NCBI GenBank assembly: GCA_017506865.1
Contig: JAFCMP010000501.1
Span: 1-64,000 of the forward strand
Origin: Tribonema minus
Taxonomy: Eukaryota; Sar; Xanthophyceae; Tribonematales; Tribonemataceae
Length of the DNA stretch: 64,000 bases
Direction: 5' to 3'
Shown: positions 42,345 to 52,053 of the stretch, piece by piece
Position numbering within the stretch: the first letter of the stretch is position 1
Layout of the letters: every line of letters begins with the position of its first letter
Notes under the pieces: model-generated
Seen by the model: only the letters and a program-made list of their open reading frames with translations
Database searches by the model: none
What the model was told of the DNA's origin: nothing
Made by a program: the position numbers and the translations under genes

Positions 42345-45300
42345 AAAATTCCTCAATATACTAGTAGGCCTCCACGAGATGCGGATAGGTATGTAGCTGT
42401 AGCATGTAGCACCATGGCGTAGCAGAGATCATGAAAAGAATATCATGGCGGCGGCGGGAGGCCCGTATTGCCAACTCTGAATCAGCGCAGAAATGCAAGG
42501 AATCCGATCTAGCGTGCGCACAAGCGCAGGATATTAGCACCAGTGCTGCAGATGGCAATGGCGCTTGTCAACAGGACGATGGCACGAGTGGCAGCAGCAG
42601 AGCAACTGGAGACGGACGCGCAGCGCACAAACGCAAGAGGGTACAGAATGACGGTTGGTCAATTTCCGATCAAACAGGCGAAGGGGAGCACACGGGCGGG
42701 CAAAGTGCAGTCAAGCGCTCTAGAACAGGTCATAACAGTCTGGAACAGCAACGTCTGATGCTAGACGACGAAGCTGGAGGTGGAGGCAGTGCGGACCCGG
42801 AGTACAAGTGCAACTTATGCGACCTCGTGGTGAAGAAGGGCATGTCGCTGCTCTCGTTACAGCAGAGGTTAAACGCCCACATCGCGGCGAAGCACCAGCG
42901 CAAACACCACAGTGGGACAGCAACAACGTTCCTGGAGCGCTCCGACCTCAGCACGTCGCACTTGCAAACCATCTACACCGAGTGTGCCTTGTGCAAAAAC
43001 CTGTTTCATGCCAACAAGACATTCAGAGTGGACAGCAGCGATGCCAGCGCGGGCAAGCACTGCCGCAAATGCAGGCCTATCACTTCACCCGCTGCAGTGG
43101 CGGCAACATTGTCAACAACAGCATCAGCAGCACCGCTAGCACCTGATGCATCGACGGCAACAGCTACCACGTCGCTGCCACAGCAGCAACCGGCGTGCAC
43201 ACCCATCGGCAACCCCTACGCAAAGGGACCAGCGCACGCGCAGCAGGCACCTGCTGCTCAGGCTGGTGGCAGCAGCTCCTCCGGCAGCTCAAAGAGGCCG
43301 GAACGCGGGGGCAGCAGTGCTACACGAGGGGGTCGGGGTCGCAGTGGAGGGCGCGGACGTGGCAATGGAGGACGCGTTCGCAGCGGCAGCAATGATGCAG
43401 ACATCAGCAGTAGCAGAGCGACTAGCGGCAGCAGAACCGGAGGCGGCAGCAGCAGCGGTGCCGGCGGCGGCAGTGCAGCCGGTACTAAGGACAGCGGCGC
43501 TGGCAACGGCCGCAGCAGTGATGCCAGCAGCCGCAGCGGCGGTGCTAGCAACAGCGGCAGTGGCGCGCGAACTCAAAACGGCCGCGGTGGCCGTGGCAGC
43601 GGTCGCAGCAGCGACAGCGGCGGACGAGGCTGTGGTCGTGGCGGCCGCGGCGGCGGCGGAGGGGGCCCCAGAGCGGCAGGTGCGGCGACAGCAGCGGCAG
43701 CGCCAGGCCCTGCAGGCGCAGCAGGTGGGGCAGGTGGGCTTTTCACGTGGACCATCTCAACCCCCGCAGTCGCAGCAGTGCTTGACAGCATCAGCCTCGA
43801 TGAGCTGTGCAAGCTGCAGTTCGCGACAACTAGAAGCCTTGCTAGACCACGCAATCGTCGCTATGTGGGAGCTGCACTGGAGAACGCAGCAACACATCTG
43901 TTGGCACACACAATGACGATGTTCGTCAATGCGGCGCGGGAGCCAGATTCCGCAGGGCGGGTGCAGCGACTGCAAAGATCCACGATTCTACACCACCTCA
44001 TGCCATCACTCATCACCTCCACCGATGGCGCACCTGGCATCACTCGCTCCGACAGAATCAGAATGTTGGCACGAGGTGAGCTTGACCGGTTGGTGCCAGC
44101 GCTCCTCGCACACGCGCGTGCGCACCGGCGCTGGCGCGCGCGCCAGCAAACGGAGGCAGCGATCAACGCCTACGTCCTACAGTGCATGGGCACACGGGGG
44201 GGGCTACAGCAGGCAGCGCGTTTCCTTCAGCCCAAAACGGTGGCGATACCTGATGATGACTGCTTTGCCGCCATGCAGTCCAAACACCCCCCCGCTGCGC
44301 CAGGGGAACAACTCCATGAGCTATCCGGCATGGTTGATCAGCTTGTGGCGAAAGCAGCCGACATGCCAGCAGAACTCAGCCTGTTACAGGGGGAGGGAAT
44401 TGAGCCAGAGACGGTTGCCAAGCTCATCCAGCGAGCAAGCCCTTACAGTGGAGCAGGCCCATCGGGGCTGCGCTACAGCCACCTGCAGGATGCGCTACGC
44501 ACAAGCTGGGGACGGCATGAGTTTGCTGCTGTCCTCACACGGTGGCTTCAGACCGTTATGCGGGAGGCTGCGCGGCTGCCGGATGCCTTCTGGCAGTTGC
44601 ATGGCGCGGGGCGCCTGACGCCACTTGCAGAACAACAGGAAGATGGTACAGCTAAGCAGCGGCCCATCGTTTGCGGCGAGGTGCTGCAGCGACTATGCAC
44701 TTCGGTGTACGTGGCAGACCGCAAAGACTTCCTGGCGGAGCTCCTTGAGCCAGACGGGCAGTATGGGGTAGCCGTCTCAGCAGGAGCGGAGAAAGCGGCC
44801 ATGGCCGGCAAACTCGCGTATGAGCTCGGTCACTGGCAGTTCATGCTGGACCTCAAGAATGCCTTCAACATGGTGTTCGTCCTGGCGGCAGCGGAATGGG
44901 TAGCAGCACAGCTGCCGGACTTCCTCGACTACTTCATCGGCACATACGTTCGCACTCGGCCACGCCTGCTGTTCCAGCACGTTGACGGCTCCACGCGCAT
45001 CATCATGTCTCAGCGCGGGTTTAAGCAGGGGGACCCCGCGGCACCGATGCTCTTCTGCGGCGCCATTGCTCAGTGCTTGAAACGGTTCAATGAGGCGGCG
45101 GCTGCGCAGCGCGCGCGGAGGCGGATGGGCGCCTACATGGACGATGCCAACGTCCGAACAGGCGCTTGCACGCTGACTCAGGATGACATACAGGCGGTGG
45201 CGCAGCTCAAACAACACTTTGCGGAGGTGGGGCTGGAGCTAAACCTCACCAAGTCACGCGCGCTGCCTGGCAGGGGGCATGTGGTGACAGACCACGAGCG

Positions 45301-47878
45301 GCAACTGCTGCAGCAGCTGGGCGTTCAGCTAGTGGGGGATACGGATGAAAATCAGAACCGTGGAGCTGTGTTGCTGGGGGTGCCGGTGGGCCACAGCAGC
45401 TTTGTGGACGCATGGCTGCGCAGGGAAGCGGGTGCAGGCGGGGCAGGGGCTCGATTTGCAGAGCGATGCGCGCGCCTGACATCTCCGAGGGCTATGTTCA
45501 GGTTACTGCGCTACTGCGTGGTGCCTCGCATGACGTACTGCCTGCGCACCATTCCCACTACGCAGACAGCGCCAGCCGCCAAGGAGTGGGATCGGGTCAC
45601 GCAGTGGGTGCTTGAGCACTCAATGGGCCTGCAGCCACCAGGCCAGACCTGGCGCCAGTTTGAGCAAAGTGGGGCCCACTTCCATCTGGCAGCGCACGGC
45701 CCAGCCTTACAGCAAGCGCGACTCCCAACACGGCATGGCGGCCTTGGCATTACCAGCGCCTGCGACATCGCTGATGCTGCGTATGTGGCGGGCACGTTGC
45801 AAGCGCTGCAACCAGCACTCTCTGGATGGGCGGGGGTGCTGCAGCAGGCGGCTCCTCAAGCGGCTGCAGACAACGCTGCTGAGGATGCGGCAACACAAGC
45901 GACACCGGCAGCAGCGGCAGCAGCACCAGCACCAGCAGCATCAGCAGCGGCAACTGTTACAGCGGCAGCGGCGGTTGCCAGTGGAGGCGCGACCGCTCCG
46001 GCAGCGGCAACTGCATCAGCGGCTGGCCGCGCTTATGGCGCAGCCATTCCGGCAACACACGACGCAGCTGCCGCTGGATCAGGGGCCGCGGCGGCAGCAC
46101 AGGCGGCACCAGCGGCAGCAGCAGCAGCGGCGGCGCACGGCGCAACTACTCCGGCGGCAGCAGCAGCGGCGGCAGCAGCAGCTGCTCCAGCATCAGAGGC
46201 TGCTGCAGCAGCGGCAGCACATGTTGCACCTCAAGTGGCCTCGGCGGCATCACTAACTGCAGCATCAACAGCAGCGGCTGCGGGCATAGGCAATACAGCT
46301 GCTACAGGCCCTACTAGCCTAAGGGCTGCTGCAGCACCTGCAACAGGAGCAGCGTCGGCAGGCGGCGCCGCAACCGTGCCGGCTGCGACAGCGGCAATGG
46401 CGGTGGCAGCGGCCAATGCGGCAGGTGCTGCACCAACACCTGCGGCAGCAGCAACACCACTGGCAGCAGCAGCAACGGCAGGCGGCACAGCTGCAGCACC
46501 AGCGCACGCAGCAGCGGCAGCCGTCAATGCAGGCGCTGCGCGTTCCACACCAGCAATGCTACAAGGCGCAGCAGCAGCAGAGGTGGCGCGCCTGCCCCTC
46601 ATGCGGACGATCGCCACAGCTGCCACATCTCTACGTGCAGCAACAGGTGACAAGCTGGAACATATACTGCCACCAGCGCTAACGCCACTGCAGCAGCAAC
46701 CACCTACGCAGCAGCCGCCGCTGCGGCCGACAGCAGGTGGTGGCACTGGTGCGGATGCTGCTTGCGTACTTGACGCCAGTGCTCTGCAGTTGCAGTGTAG
46801 CCTGAAGCGCCCCAATCAGAGTGCGCTTGCAGATGCCGTCGCTACCGAGCTTGCAGATAAGGTGGAGGCGGACCTGCAACAGCTGCCGCAGGGCACGCAA
46901 CGCACGCAAGCACTTGCTCGATTCCGGTCGCAGCGCCACATGCACTCGATCGGCATGGCATTCCTCAACGAGCCCATGTACTCCACAACGGCTTCGTTCG
47001 ATGGCCTATCCTGGCAGCTGGCCGTCAAACGCGCCATCGGAGTAGAGGAGCAGACGGCAGGCTGCAAGCTGTGCGGGAAGTCGCCGGGCGGCACCCTGCA
47101 TGCACGGCTGTGTCAAGCGCCACGCGTCAAGGCGCACGACACCATTGTCCACAATAGCGTCAAGAGGGCCACGCAGCGCCTCCTGCGGCAATACCTCAAA
47201 ACGGGACTGGTGGACGAGGACTACACGCCGTTTCTGGGGTCCGCCGGGCCGCCGGGGAGTCGCAGGATGGACATCGTGCTGCCTGCCGACGCCTTCCCGG
47301 TGACCGGCTACGACGACCCGACACGCCACCTACCGCTCATGGTGGACGTTACCTGCTTCGAGGCACAGGTGGCGTCGCGGGCGGCGAAGACTGCAGCAGA
47401 CCCCGAGCGATGCTGCCGCGACCAAGAGGCCGCCAAGACTACCCACTATTCTGGTCATTATGATCAGAATTGCTACAAACTTGCCACATTGGCAATAGGG
47501 TCATTTGGCAGCATCGGGGAGCAGGGGCGGAAGCTGCTGGAGGCTGTGGCGACGGAGTATGCCAGCAGGATGTCAGTGCCCGGAGGAGCGCGCCCTAAAG
47601 CTCTCAAGGGCATCGCCCTGGCGCGCTTACGCTCGGCACTGTCGGCAGCGCTCCACATGGCGTACTCTGGCCGTGTCATGACACACATGGCAGAATCCAG
47701 GGGGGGGGGGCACATGGAGGAGGACGTAGGGGAGGACCCCGAGATGCCATTTGGCGGCGGCGGCGTTTGAGTGGTTGTCGTTGCGACACTTTCAGACTGT
47801 CATACGACATGTAGATTCCTTACAGCTAGATGCCAATCATCTGGGCTTTTTCGCGCCCTGAGCGAGAATTAATAAAAA
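42345..47878 (+). mobile_element. Full-length non-LTR retrotransposon of the restriction-like-endonuclease class
   Basis: About 5.5 kb with one long intact ORF, a 3' UTR of about 108 bases and the terminus aattaataaaaa followed by gtac. The 5' boundary is set at the previous element's gtac and is approximate. gtacaa occurs on both sides (42341 and 47879). Three truncated copies share its 3' end almost perfectly, so the family has moved recently. Confidence 0.85.
42431..47770 (+). CDS. Retrotransposon polyprotein: zinc fingers, reverse transcriptase, PD-(D/E)xK endonuclease
   Basis: 1779 residues, no internal stop. Near residues 127-155 a C2H2-type finger (C-x2-C-x19-H-x4-H) is followed at 185-214 by a CxxC/CxxC ribbon. 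Residues 265-440 are Gly/Ser/Arg-rich. The reverse transcriptase (about 640-960) has RPIVCGEVLQRL, FMLDLKNAFNMV, RGFKQGDPAAPMLF (from about 859) and the catalytic GAYMDDANV (about 899-907). Then come thumb-like sequence and a long Ala/Thr linker (1153-1390). Near 1545 a C-x2-C-x8-H-x3-C motif precedes RRMDIVLP (D1614), PLMVDVTCFEA (D1639) and K1653, the order expected of the restriction-like endonuclease in R2/NeSL-type elements. Synthesis is by target-primed reverse transcription. YMDD is unusual here; related elements often have FADD. The frame continues to 47770, just before the 3' UTR. Clade is unresolved. Confidence 0.88.
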   Translation: MKRISWRRREARIANSESAQKCKESDLACAQAQDISTSAADGNGACQQDDGTSGSSRATGDGRAAHKRKRVQNDGWSISDQTGEGEHTGGQSAVKRSRTGHNSLEQQRLMLDDEAGGGGSADPEYKCNLCDLVVKKGMSLLSLQQRLNAHIAAKHQRKHHSGTATTFLERSDLSTSHLQTIYTECALCKNLFHANKTFRVDSSDASAGKHCRKCRPITSPAAVAATLSTTASAAPLAPDASTATATTSLPQQQPACTPIGNPYAKGPAHAQQAPAAQAGGSSSSGSSKRPERGGSSATRGGRGRSGGRGRGNGGRVRSGSNDADISSSRATSGSRTGGGSSSGAGGGSAAGTKDSGAGNGRSSDASSRSGGASNSGSGARTQNGRGGRGSGRSSDSGGRGCGRGGRGGGGGGPRAAGAATAAAAPGPAGAAGGAGGLFTWTISTPAVAAVLDSISLDELCKLQFATTRSLARPRNRRYVGAALENAATHLLAHTMTMFVNAAREPDSAGRVQRLQRSTILHHLMPSLITSTDGAPGITRSDRIRMLARGELDRLVPALLAHARAHRRWRARQQTEAAINAYVLQCMGTRGGLQQAARFLQPKTVAIPDDDCFAAMQSKHPPAAPGEQLHELSGMVDQLVAKAADMPAELSLLQGEGIEPETVAKLIQRASPYSGAGPSGLRYSHLQDALRTSWGRHEFAAVLTRWLQTVMREAARLPDAFWQLHGAGRLTPLAEQQEDGTAKQRPIVCGEVLQRLCTSVYVADRKDFLAELLEPDGQYGVAVSAGAEKAAMAGKLAYELGHWQFMLDLKNAFNMVFVLAAAEWVAAQLPDFLDYFIGTYVRTRPRLLFQHVDGSTRIIMSQRGFKQGDPAAPMLFCGAIAQCLKRFNEAAAAQRARRRMGAYMDDANVRTGACTLTQDDIQAVAQLKQHFAEVGLELNLTKSRALPGRGHVVTDHERQLLQQLGVQLVGDTDENQNRGAVLLGVPVGHSSFVDAWLRREAGAGGAGARFAERCARLTSPRAMFRLLRYCVVPRMTYCLRTIPTTQTAPAAKEWDRVTQWVLEHSMGLQPPGQTWRQFEQSGAHFHLAAHGPALQQARLPTRHGGLGITSACDIADAAYVAGTLQALQPALSGWAGVLQQAAPQAAADNAAEDAATQATPAAAAAAPAPAASAAATVTAAAAVASGGATAPAAATASAAGRAYGAAIPATHDAAAAGSGAAAAAQAAPAAAAAAAAHGATTPAAAAAAAAAAAPASEAAAAAAAHVAPQVASAASLTAASTAAAAGIGNTAATGPTSLRAAAAPATGAASAGGAATVPAATAAMAVAAANAAGAAPTPAAAATPLAAAATAGGTAAAPAHAAAAAVNAGAARSTPAMLQGAAAAEVARLPLMRTIATAATSLRAATGDKLEHILPPALTPLQQQPPTQQPPLRPTAGGGTGADAACVLDASALQLQCSLKRPNQSALADAVATELADKVEADLQQLPQGTQRTQALARFRSQRHMHSIGMAFLNEPMYSTTASFDGLSWQLAVKRAIGVEEQTAGCKLCGKSPGGTLHARLCQAPRVKAHDTIVHNSVKRATQRLLRQYLKTGLVDEDYTPFLGSAGPPGSRRMDIVLPADAFPVTGYDDPTRHLPLMVDVTCFEAQVASRAAKTAADPERCCRDQEAAKTTHYSGHYDQNCYKLATLAIGSFGSIGEQGRKLLEAVATEYASRMSVPGGARPKALKGIALARLRSALSAALHMAYSGRVMTHMAESRGGGHMEEDVGEDPEMPFGGGGV

Positions 47879-48089
47879 GTACAAGTACCGGTGCTACCAG
47901 TTAACGGGGCATCTCTGCATCCTACTGTTTCAAACCTGAAAAGTCTCAAAAATCTGGAGAAAATCCCCCAAGTACTTGACCCGCATACTTCACGGTTAGC
48001 AAAGTAGCCAGTTGGTGGTCGGTGCTGCATGTGCGATGCGCAAGTGGGGACGTCCACGCTTGCCTAATCATAACCCTAGAAGTACGTAT

Positions 48090-48233
48090 GGACCCCGAGA
48101 TGCCATTTGGCGGCGGCGGCGTTTGAGTGGTTGTCGTTGCGACACTTTCAGACTGTCATACGACATGTAGATTCCTTACAGCTAGATGCCAATCATCTGG
48201 GCTTTTCGCGCCCTGAGCGAGAATTAATAAAAA
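48090..48233 (+). mobile_element. 5'-truncated copy of the RLE retrotransposon (3' 144 bp) with 8-bp target duplication
   Basis: Matches 47734-47878 with one T missing. gtacgtat lies at 48082-48089 and again at 48234-48241. Confidence 0.9.
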
Positions 48234-48241
48234 GTACGTAT

Positions 48242-49334
48242 CCATAGTGACTGAGCATTTGAGTTGCTGTCGAAGGCACAGGCGGTGTGCGCTGTCGCGA
48301 CATGTAGTTTCCATGATACACTTGCAGCTGCATGTCTGTCGCTGAGCTATTGCTTGTGGCCATCTGTGTGACCGCGCAGAGAGCTTGTTTGGAAGCCAAA
48401 CAGGTGGTGATGAGCAGTAATCATACATGTGGGACAAACCGGCACAGCCCTCGTGACAAGTTGCGCACGCCCTGGAAGTTCTTGACGCTGGAGCATCTCA
48501 GGCATTGACAAGTCAGTGCCATCAGACCATGCGCTGCCTGTACCCTCATTCATATGGCGATGCCAATTACGGCAGCGCAAGTTAGCAGGCGCATCGCGCG
48601 GCATGGCAAGAGTGTCTATTGCCGGTAAGCTCAAGCAGCCGTACAACTCTTGTCCCTGTGCTATCGGCAGCATCTCATGCAGTGCTCAGCGCCTGATGCT
48701 GACGTGTACGGGGCTGTGCCTGCCACAGCCGCGCTGGCAGCCCTCTGAGCGATTACGGCACAGTGGCAATTGCTAGCGTTGGCGAGAGGACGTGCAAGAG
48801 CCATGCTTACGAGCGGTGCCTGGTGCGGCAGATGCTCAGCGCCGTTCCGATCAAGGCTCGGATAGTTTAACGTCCAGGCAATGGCAGCAAAGCGAGATGT
48901 ACTGTCCGCTGTGACCGGCTGCGGCATCATCTGCAATGTCAAGTTTCTGGCTCCTGTGCTTCTGGCTCCTGTGCGTGACGCAGGCAGCTTTGAAGAGCGT
49001 GGATGCAGTGGTGATGCTCAATGCGTGACTGTCGCGGGGTTGCCGTCTGCCATGCCTGCAGAGCCGCCGCCGCAGCAGCTATTGGCCTAGTCACCAGGTG
49101 GCGATGACGACCACTCGCTGGCTTCAGCAGCAACAGCAGCAGCGTGTGCTGCAGCCGTTCCTGCGCACTGTGCGGGTGCCAGCGTCAGCGTGCCTGGCTC
49201 CTCAGCCCGCATTTGGCGCCTGTAGCTGCGCACGCTGCACCCGCTGCGAGCAGCCAAGCGCGCAAAGGCACCCCCTGCTGGCTCGCCCGTTCACCGGGGG
49301 CGCACGTGCCACTGCCTCGGTGCCTTGATCCCGC
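48242..49334. other. Region without a recognisable gene
   Basis: Short overlapping frames only. It lies downstream of both the retrotransposon cluster and the EF-hand gene's 3' end. Confidence 0.5.
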
Positions 49335-49338
49335 TTCA

Positions 49339-49388
49339 CGCAGCAGCAGTGGCAACGACAGGGGCGGCAGCGGCAGCCGCAGCGGCAG

Positions 49389-49419
<31 letters not shown>

Positions 49420-49475
49420 GGCGGCAGCAGCAGCGGCTGCGGCAGCAGCAGCGGCAACAGCAGCAGCAGCGCGCG
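49339..49475. repeat. CAG/CGG trinucleotide repeat at the EF-hand gene 3' end
   Basis: Interrupted cagcag and ggcagc triplets for about 135 bases immediately after the stop codon of the minus-strand gene. Poly-Ala and poly-Ser frames here are artefacts of the repeat. Confidence 0.8.
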
Positions 49476-49478
49476 GCG

Positions 49479-51025
49479 CTACGCCTCGTGCCATGCGCGC
49501 GTCCGCCGCCAGCGCCCCGGCGCCATCCCCAGCGCGTGCGCCGCAGCCTCCAGCTCCACATCCGCATCTAACTCGCAGCCTGGCAGGCACGTCACCCACG
49601 CGAGCCACGCGTCCCGCGGCAGTTTCGCGGCGCCGGCGGCGTCGTTACCGGCGCTGCGGAAGGCGTCCGCCACCAGCGCCGGCACGTCCACGGCGGCAGT
49701 TACGCTTGGAGTGAGTGAGTCCGAGTCATGGGGTCGTGACTTGAGCGGCGCGGCGGCGTCGGCGACGACGGCGGCGACGGCGCGCGCGAGCAGTGTGCAG
49801 AGCAGGGAAAGTTCCTGGGGCGTTACCGCGGCGGTGCTGCTGAGGTCGACGAGGTCGAATAGCGCGCCCGCTTTGTCCCTGTGGATGATGTGATATGAGA
49901 GAGGCGGCGCAGGAGTGAGGGGCGTGAGTGCTGCGGCAGCAGCTGACGAGCGTCGCATACATCAGCGGCGCATTCATCAGGGGGCGGGCTGTATGATATG
50001 CGCGCACAGTTCTCTGTAACATGTCTGCAGCCGCTCGAGATGTGAGCTGATGGATGCGCAGGGCTTGCCTAGTGCAGCACACGCTGCACATGAGTGCATG
50101 GACTTCGCTGTCACGAGCTCTGATAGTCGATCAGCGATGCAGCGTGCGAGTCACAATCAAGCGGCACAGCGCATTTCGTGCAATGTCGCGCTGGTGTGCC
50201 TGAGAGTCCTGTTGCATTGATTTCAACGTGGAAGAGTTATTTAGAACTTCAACGCTGATCAGCCGCTCTCGAAATTTGCTTGAAAATTGAATGACCTTGC
50301 TATGTTCAGACTCCGCGGCCACTGTGTCGGTCTTTGTACACCAGCATCATATACTGATGTGATGGTTTGATGACTGCCTTTGGAACAGAGCTCCTACGCA
50401 GTCTGGCAGCAGCCGCTGATGCACCGGTTTGCTCGTCACTGCCCTGCTCATAGCAGTTCACAGGAGGTGCTGTCCGATACGCCACGCTTCAGGCGCTGGA
50501 GCTTGCAGTGCTGTCTGGCACCACAAGAGAATGGCACTGCTAGTCCTGTCCGAGCTGCGGTGCTGGGTCTTTGGGCACAGGCTTTTGCAGTGAAGCGCAC
50601 TGTGCACTAAAACTGGCACTGATGCATCAATCCGTAATACGCGGTGCATTGCTTTCAACCTGCCAAGACAGCGATTTATTGCTAATGGGCAAGCAAATGC
50701 AACTCACACCGTCTGCATGCACTTGCCTCGATTGCCCCCTGCATTGCAAGAGCAGGCAGAAGCACAGCTCGACAGGGTAGATGGCGTCCTCTTTGCCATC
50801 TGCATATATGCTCCAAAGTTGTTGTGCCTTGTTTTTGGCCGCAGGCAGCGCCTCGCACAGCAGCGCAGAGAACTCCTGCTTGTCCAGACTGAAGCCGCAG
50901 CCATTGCGAATGAAAGCCTCGTGTAGCATGCGTACGTGATAGTGGTCCCAGCGGCCAATGTCATTGGGATTGCTCGAGAAGTCCTTGTCGATGGTCTGCT
51001 GGTTGCGGCTGTACGCGCTACCCAT
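49479..51025 (-). CDS. EF-hand-like calcium sensor family protein, two exons
   Basis: Exon 1 50727-51025 starts MGSAYSRNQ (Gly2 suits N-myristoylation). Exon 2 is 49479-49878. Together 232 residues, the size of calcineurin-B or recoverin-type proteins. The segment KAQQLWSIYADGKEDAIYPVEL (about residues 67-88) has helix-loop-helix spacing, with Ala at loop position 1. ALFDLVDLSSTAAVTPQELS (about 104-123) has a 12-residue loop, D-L-S-S-T-A-A-V-T-P-Q-E, keeping positions 1, 3, 5, 8 and 12 but with Ala for the central Gly. A third pair near LVADAFRSAGNDAAG is poor. Calcium binding may therefore be weak or lost. Phase agreement needs a GC donor (TCGAG then GCAAGT); the nearby GT would break the frame. 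It is divergent from the 1385-residue gene, with 115 bases between starts. Family assignment rests on fold pattern only. Confidence 0.6.
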
Positions 51026-51077
51026 TCTCTCAAGTAAAGTCACGCGGGGTTGTGTGGATGCCTCATCTGCTGCGTGT

Positions 51078-51100
51078 TTCGGTTACACCGTGTAACCGAA
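51078..51100. promoter_or_regulatory. Perfect 10-bp inverted repeat in a divergent promoter
   Basis: Arms ttcggttaca and tgtaaccgaa with a ccg spacer, midway between start codons at 51025 (minus) and 51141 (plus). A symmetric site of this kind suits a dimeric transcription factor or a symmetric core-promoter signal; that role is inferred. Confidence 0.6.
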
Positions 51101-51140
51101 CAAACTTCGTGGGTGTGTTGTGATTGGGGTTTTGCTGACC

Positions 51141-52019
51141 ATGGCGACAGAAGCAGATCGTCTGCGGCATTCGCTCCTGTCCAGCCTCAACATGCACATA
51201 GCGGGGGACCGAAGCAGGTCTCGCGTCAGCGCCAGACACGAAGCCTCTAGTAGTCGTCCTCTCATGAAGCGGAAGAGGCCTGCCAGTGCCTCGTCTGTAC
51301 GCTGCAGCCCTTCACCAGGCAATTATATGCAACAACAGCAACAGCAGCAAGGCGCCAGACAAGATACCAGCGCTGGGAGATTAGGTCCCCTAGGCGCCAC
51401 TCGTGCCATCCTCGCCAGTGTTGAGAGGCGCCATGGTGGACCTATCGATGCCACAAAGCACAGACCCAGGCCGAGGCCGCTGGACGTGATGCTGGCAATC
51501 ATCGAGGCAAAGAGAGGCAGGACAGTAGCCTTGGATGCGCAGCAGTACGACTGCAGCACACAGGCCATAGAGAGGCTCCCCGTGGAGCCGTTCATACGCA
51601 TCGCAGGCAGCAGGGGCGGCTGGCGGGGCTTCTTCAGGGAGGTGGAGCTCCAGCACAGGAACAACAACAACAGGCCGCAGTCGCCGACGAGCCGCGCCAC
51701 CGGCATCCAACACACCAGCAGCGCCGCTGCTGATGCGGACACGCGCCAGCACATCAGCGCTCAGGCGAAGCGGCTCCACGCCCTCTGGGAGGAGCTCAAA
51801 ATCCCCGCTCCCGACAGGGACTACGTCGCCGGCACCTACTGCGCGGGCCTCAGGGCCAAGGCCGGCGTCGGCCTGCGCGCCGCGGCGGCCGAGGTGGACC
51901 GGCAGGTGGACTTGCTGCTGGCGCACCGCGCCGCCACCGTGGCAGCGCTCCGCGCGATCGCGGCGCGCGAGACGCGCCTCGCGGACGTCCGCGCGCAGTG
52001 CGCGGCACTGCCGCACGCA

Positions 52020-52053
<34 letters not shown>

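Noticed and set aside
46231-46815. Poly-Ala minus-strand frame within the retrotransposon
   Set aside because: Shadow of the Ala/Thr-coding GCN repeats of the polyprotein linker.
49325-49714. Poly-Ala and poly-Ser frames around the CAG repeat
   Set aside because: All six frames stay open because of the trinucleotide repeat; no coding evidence.
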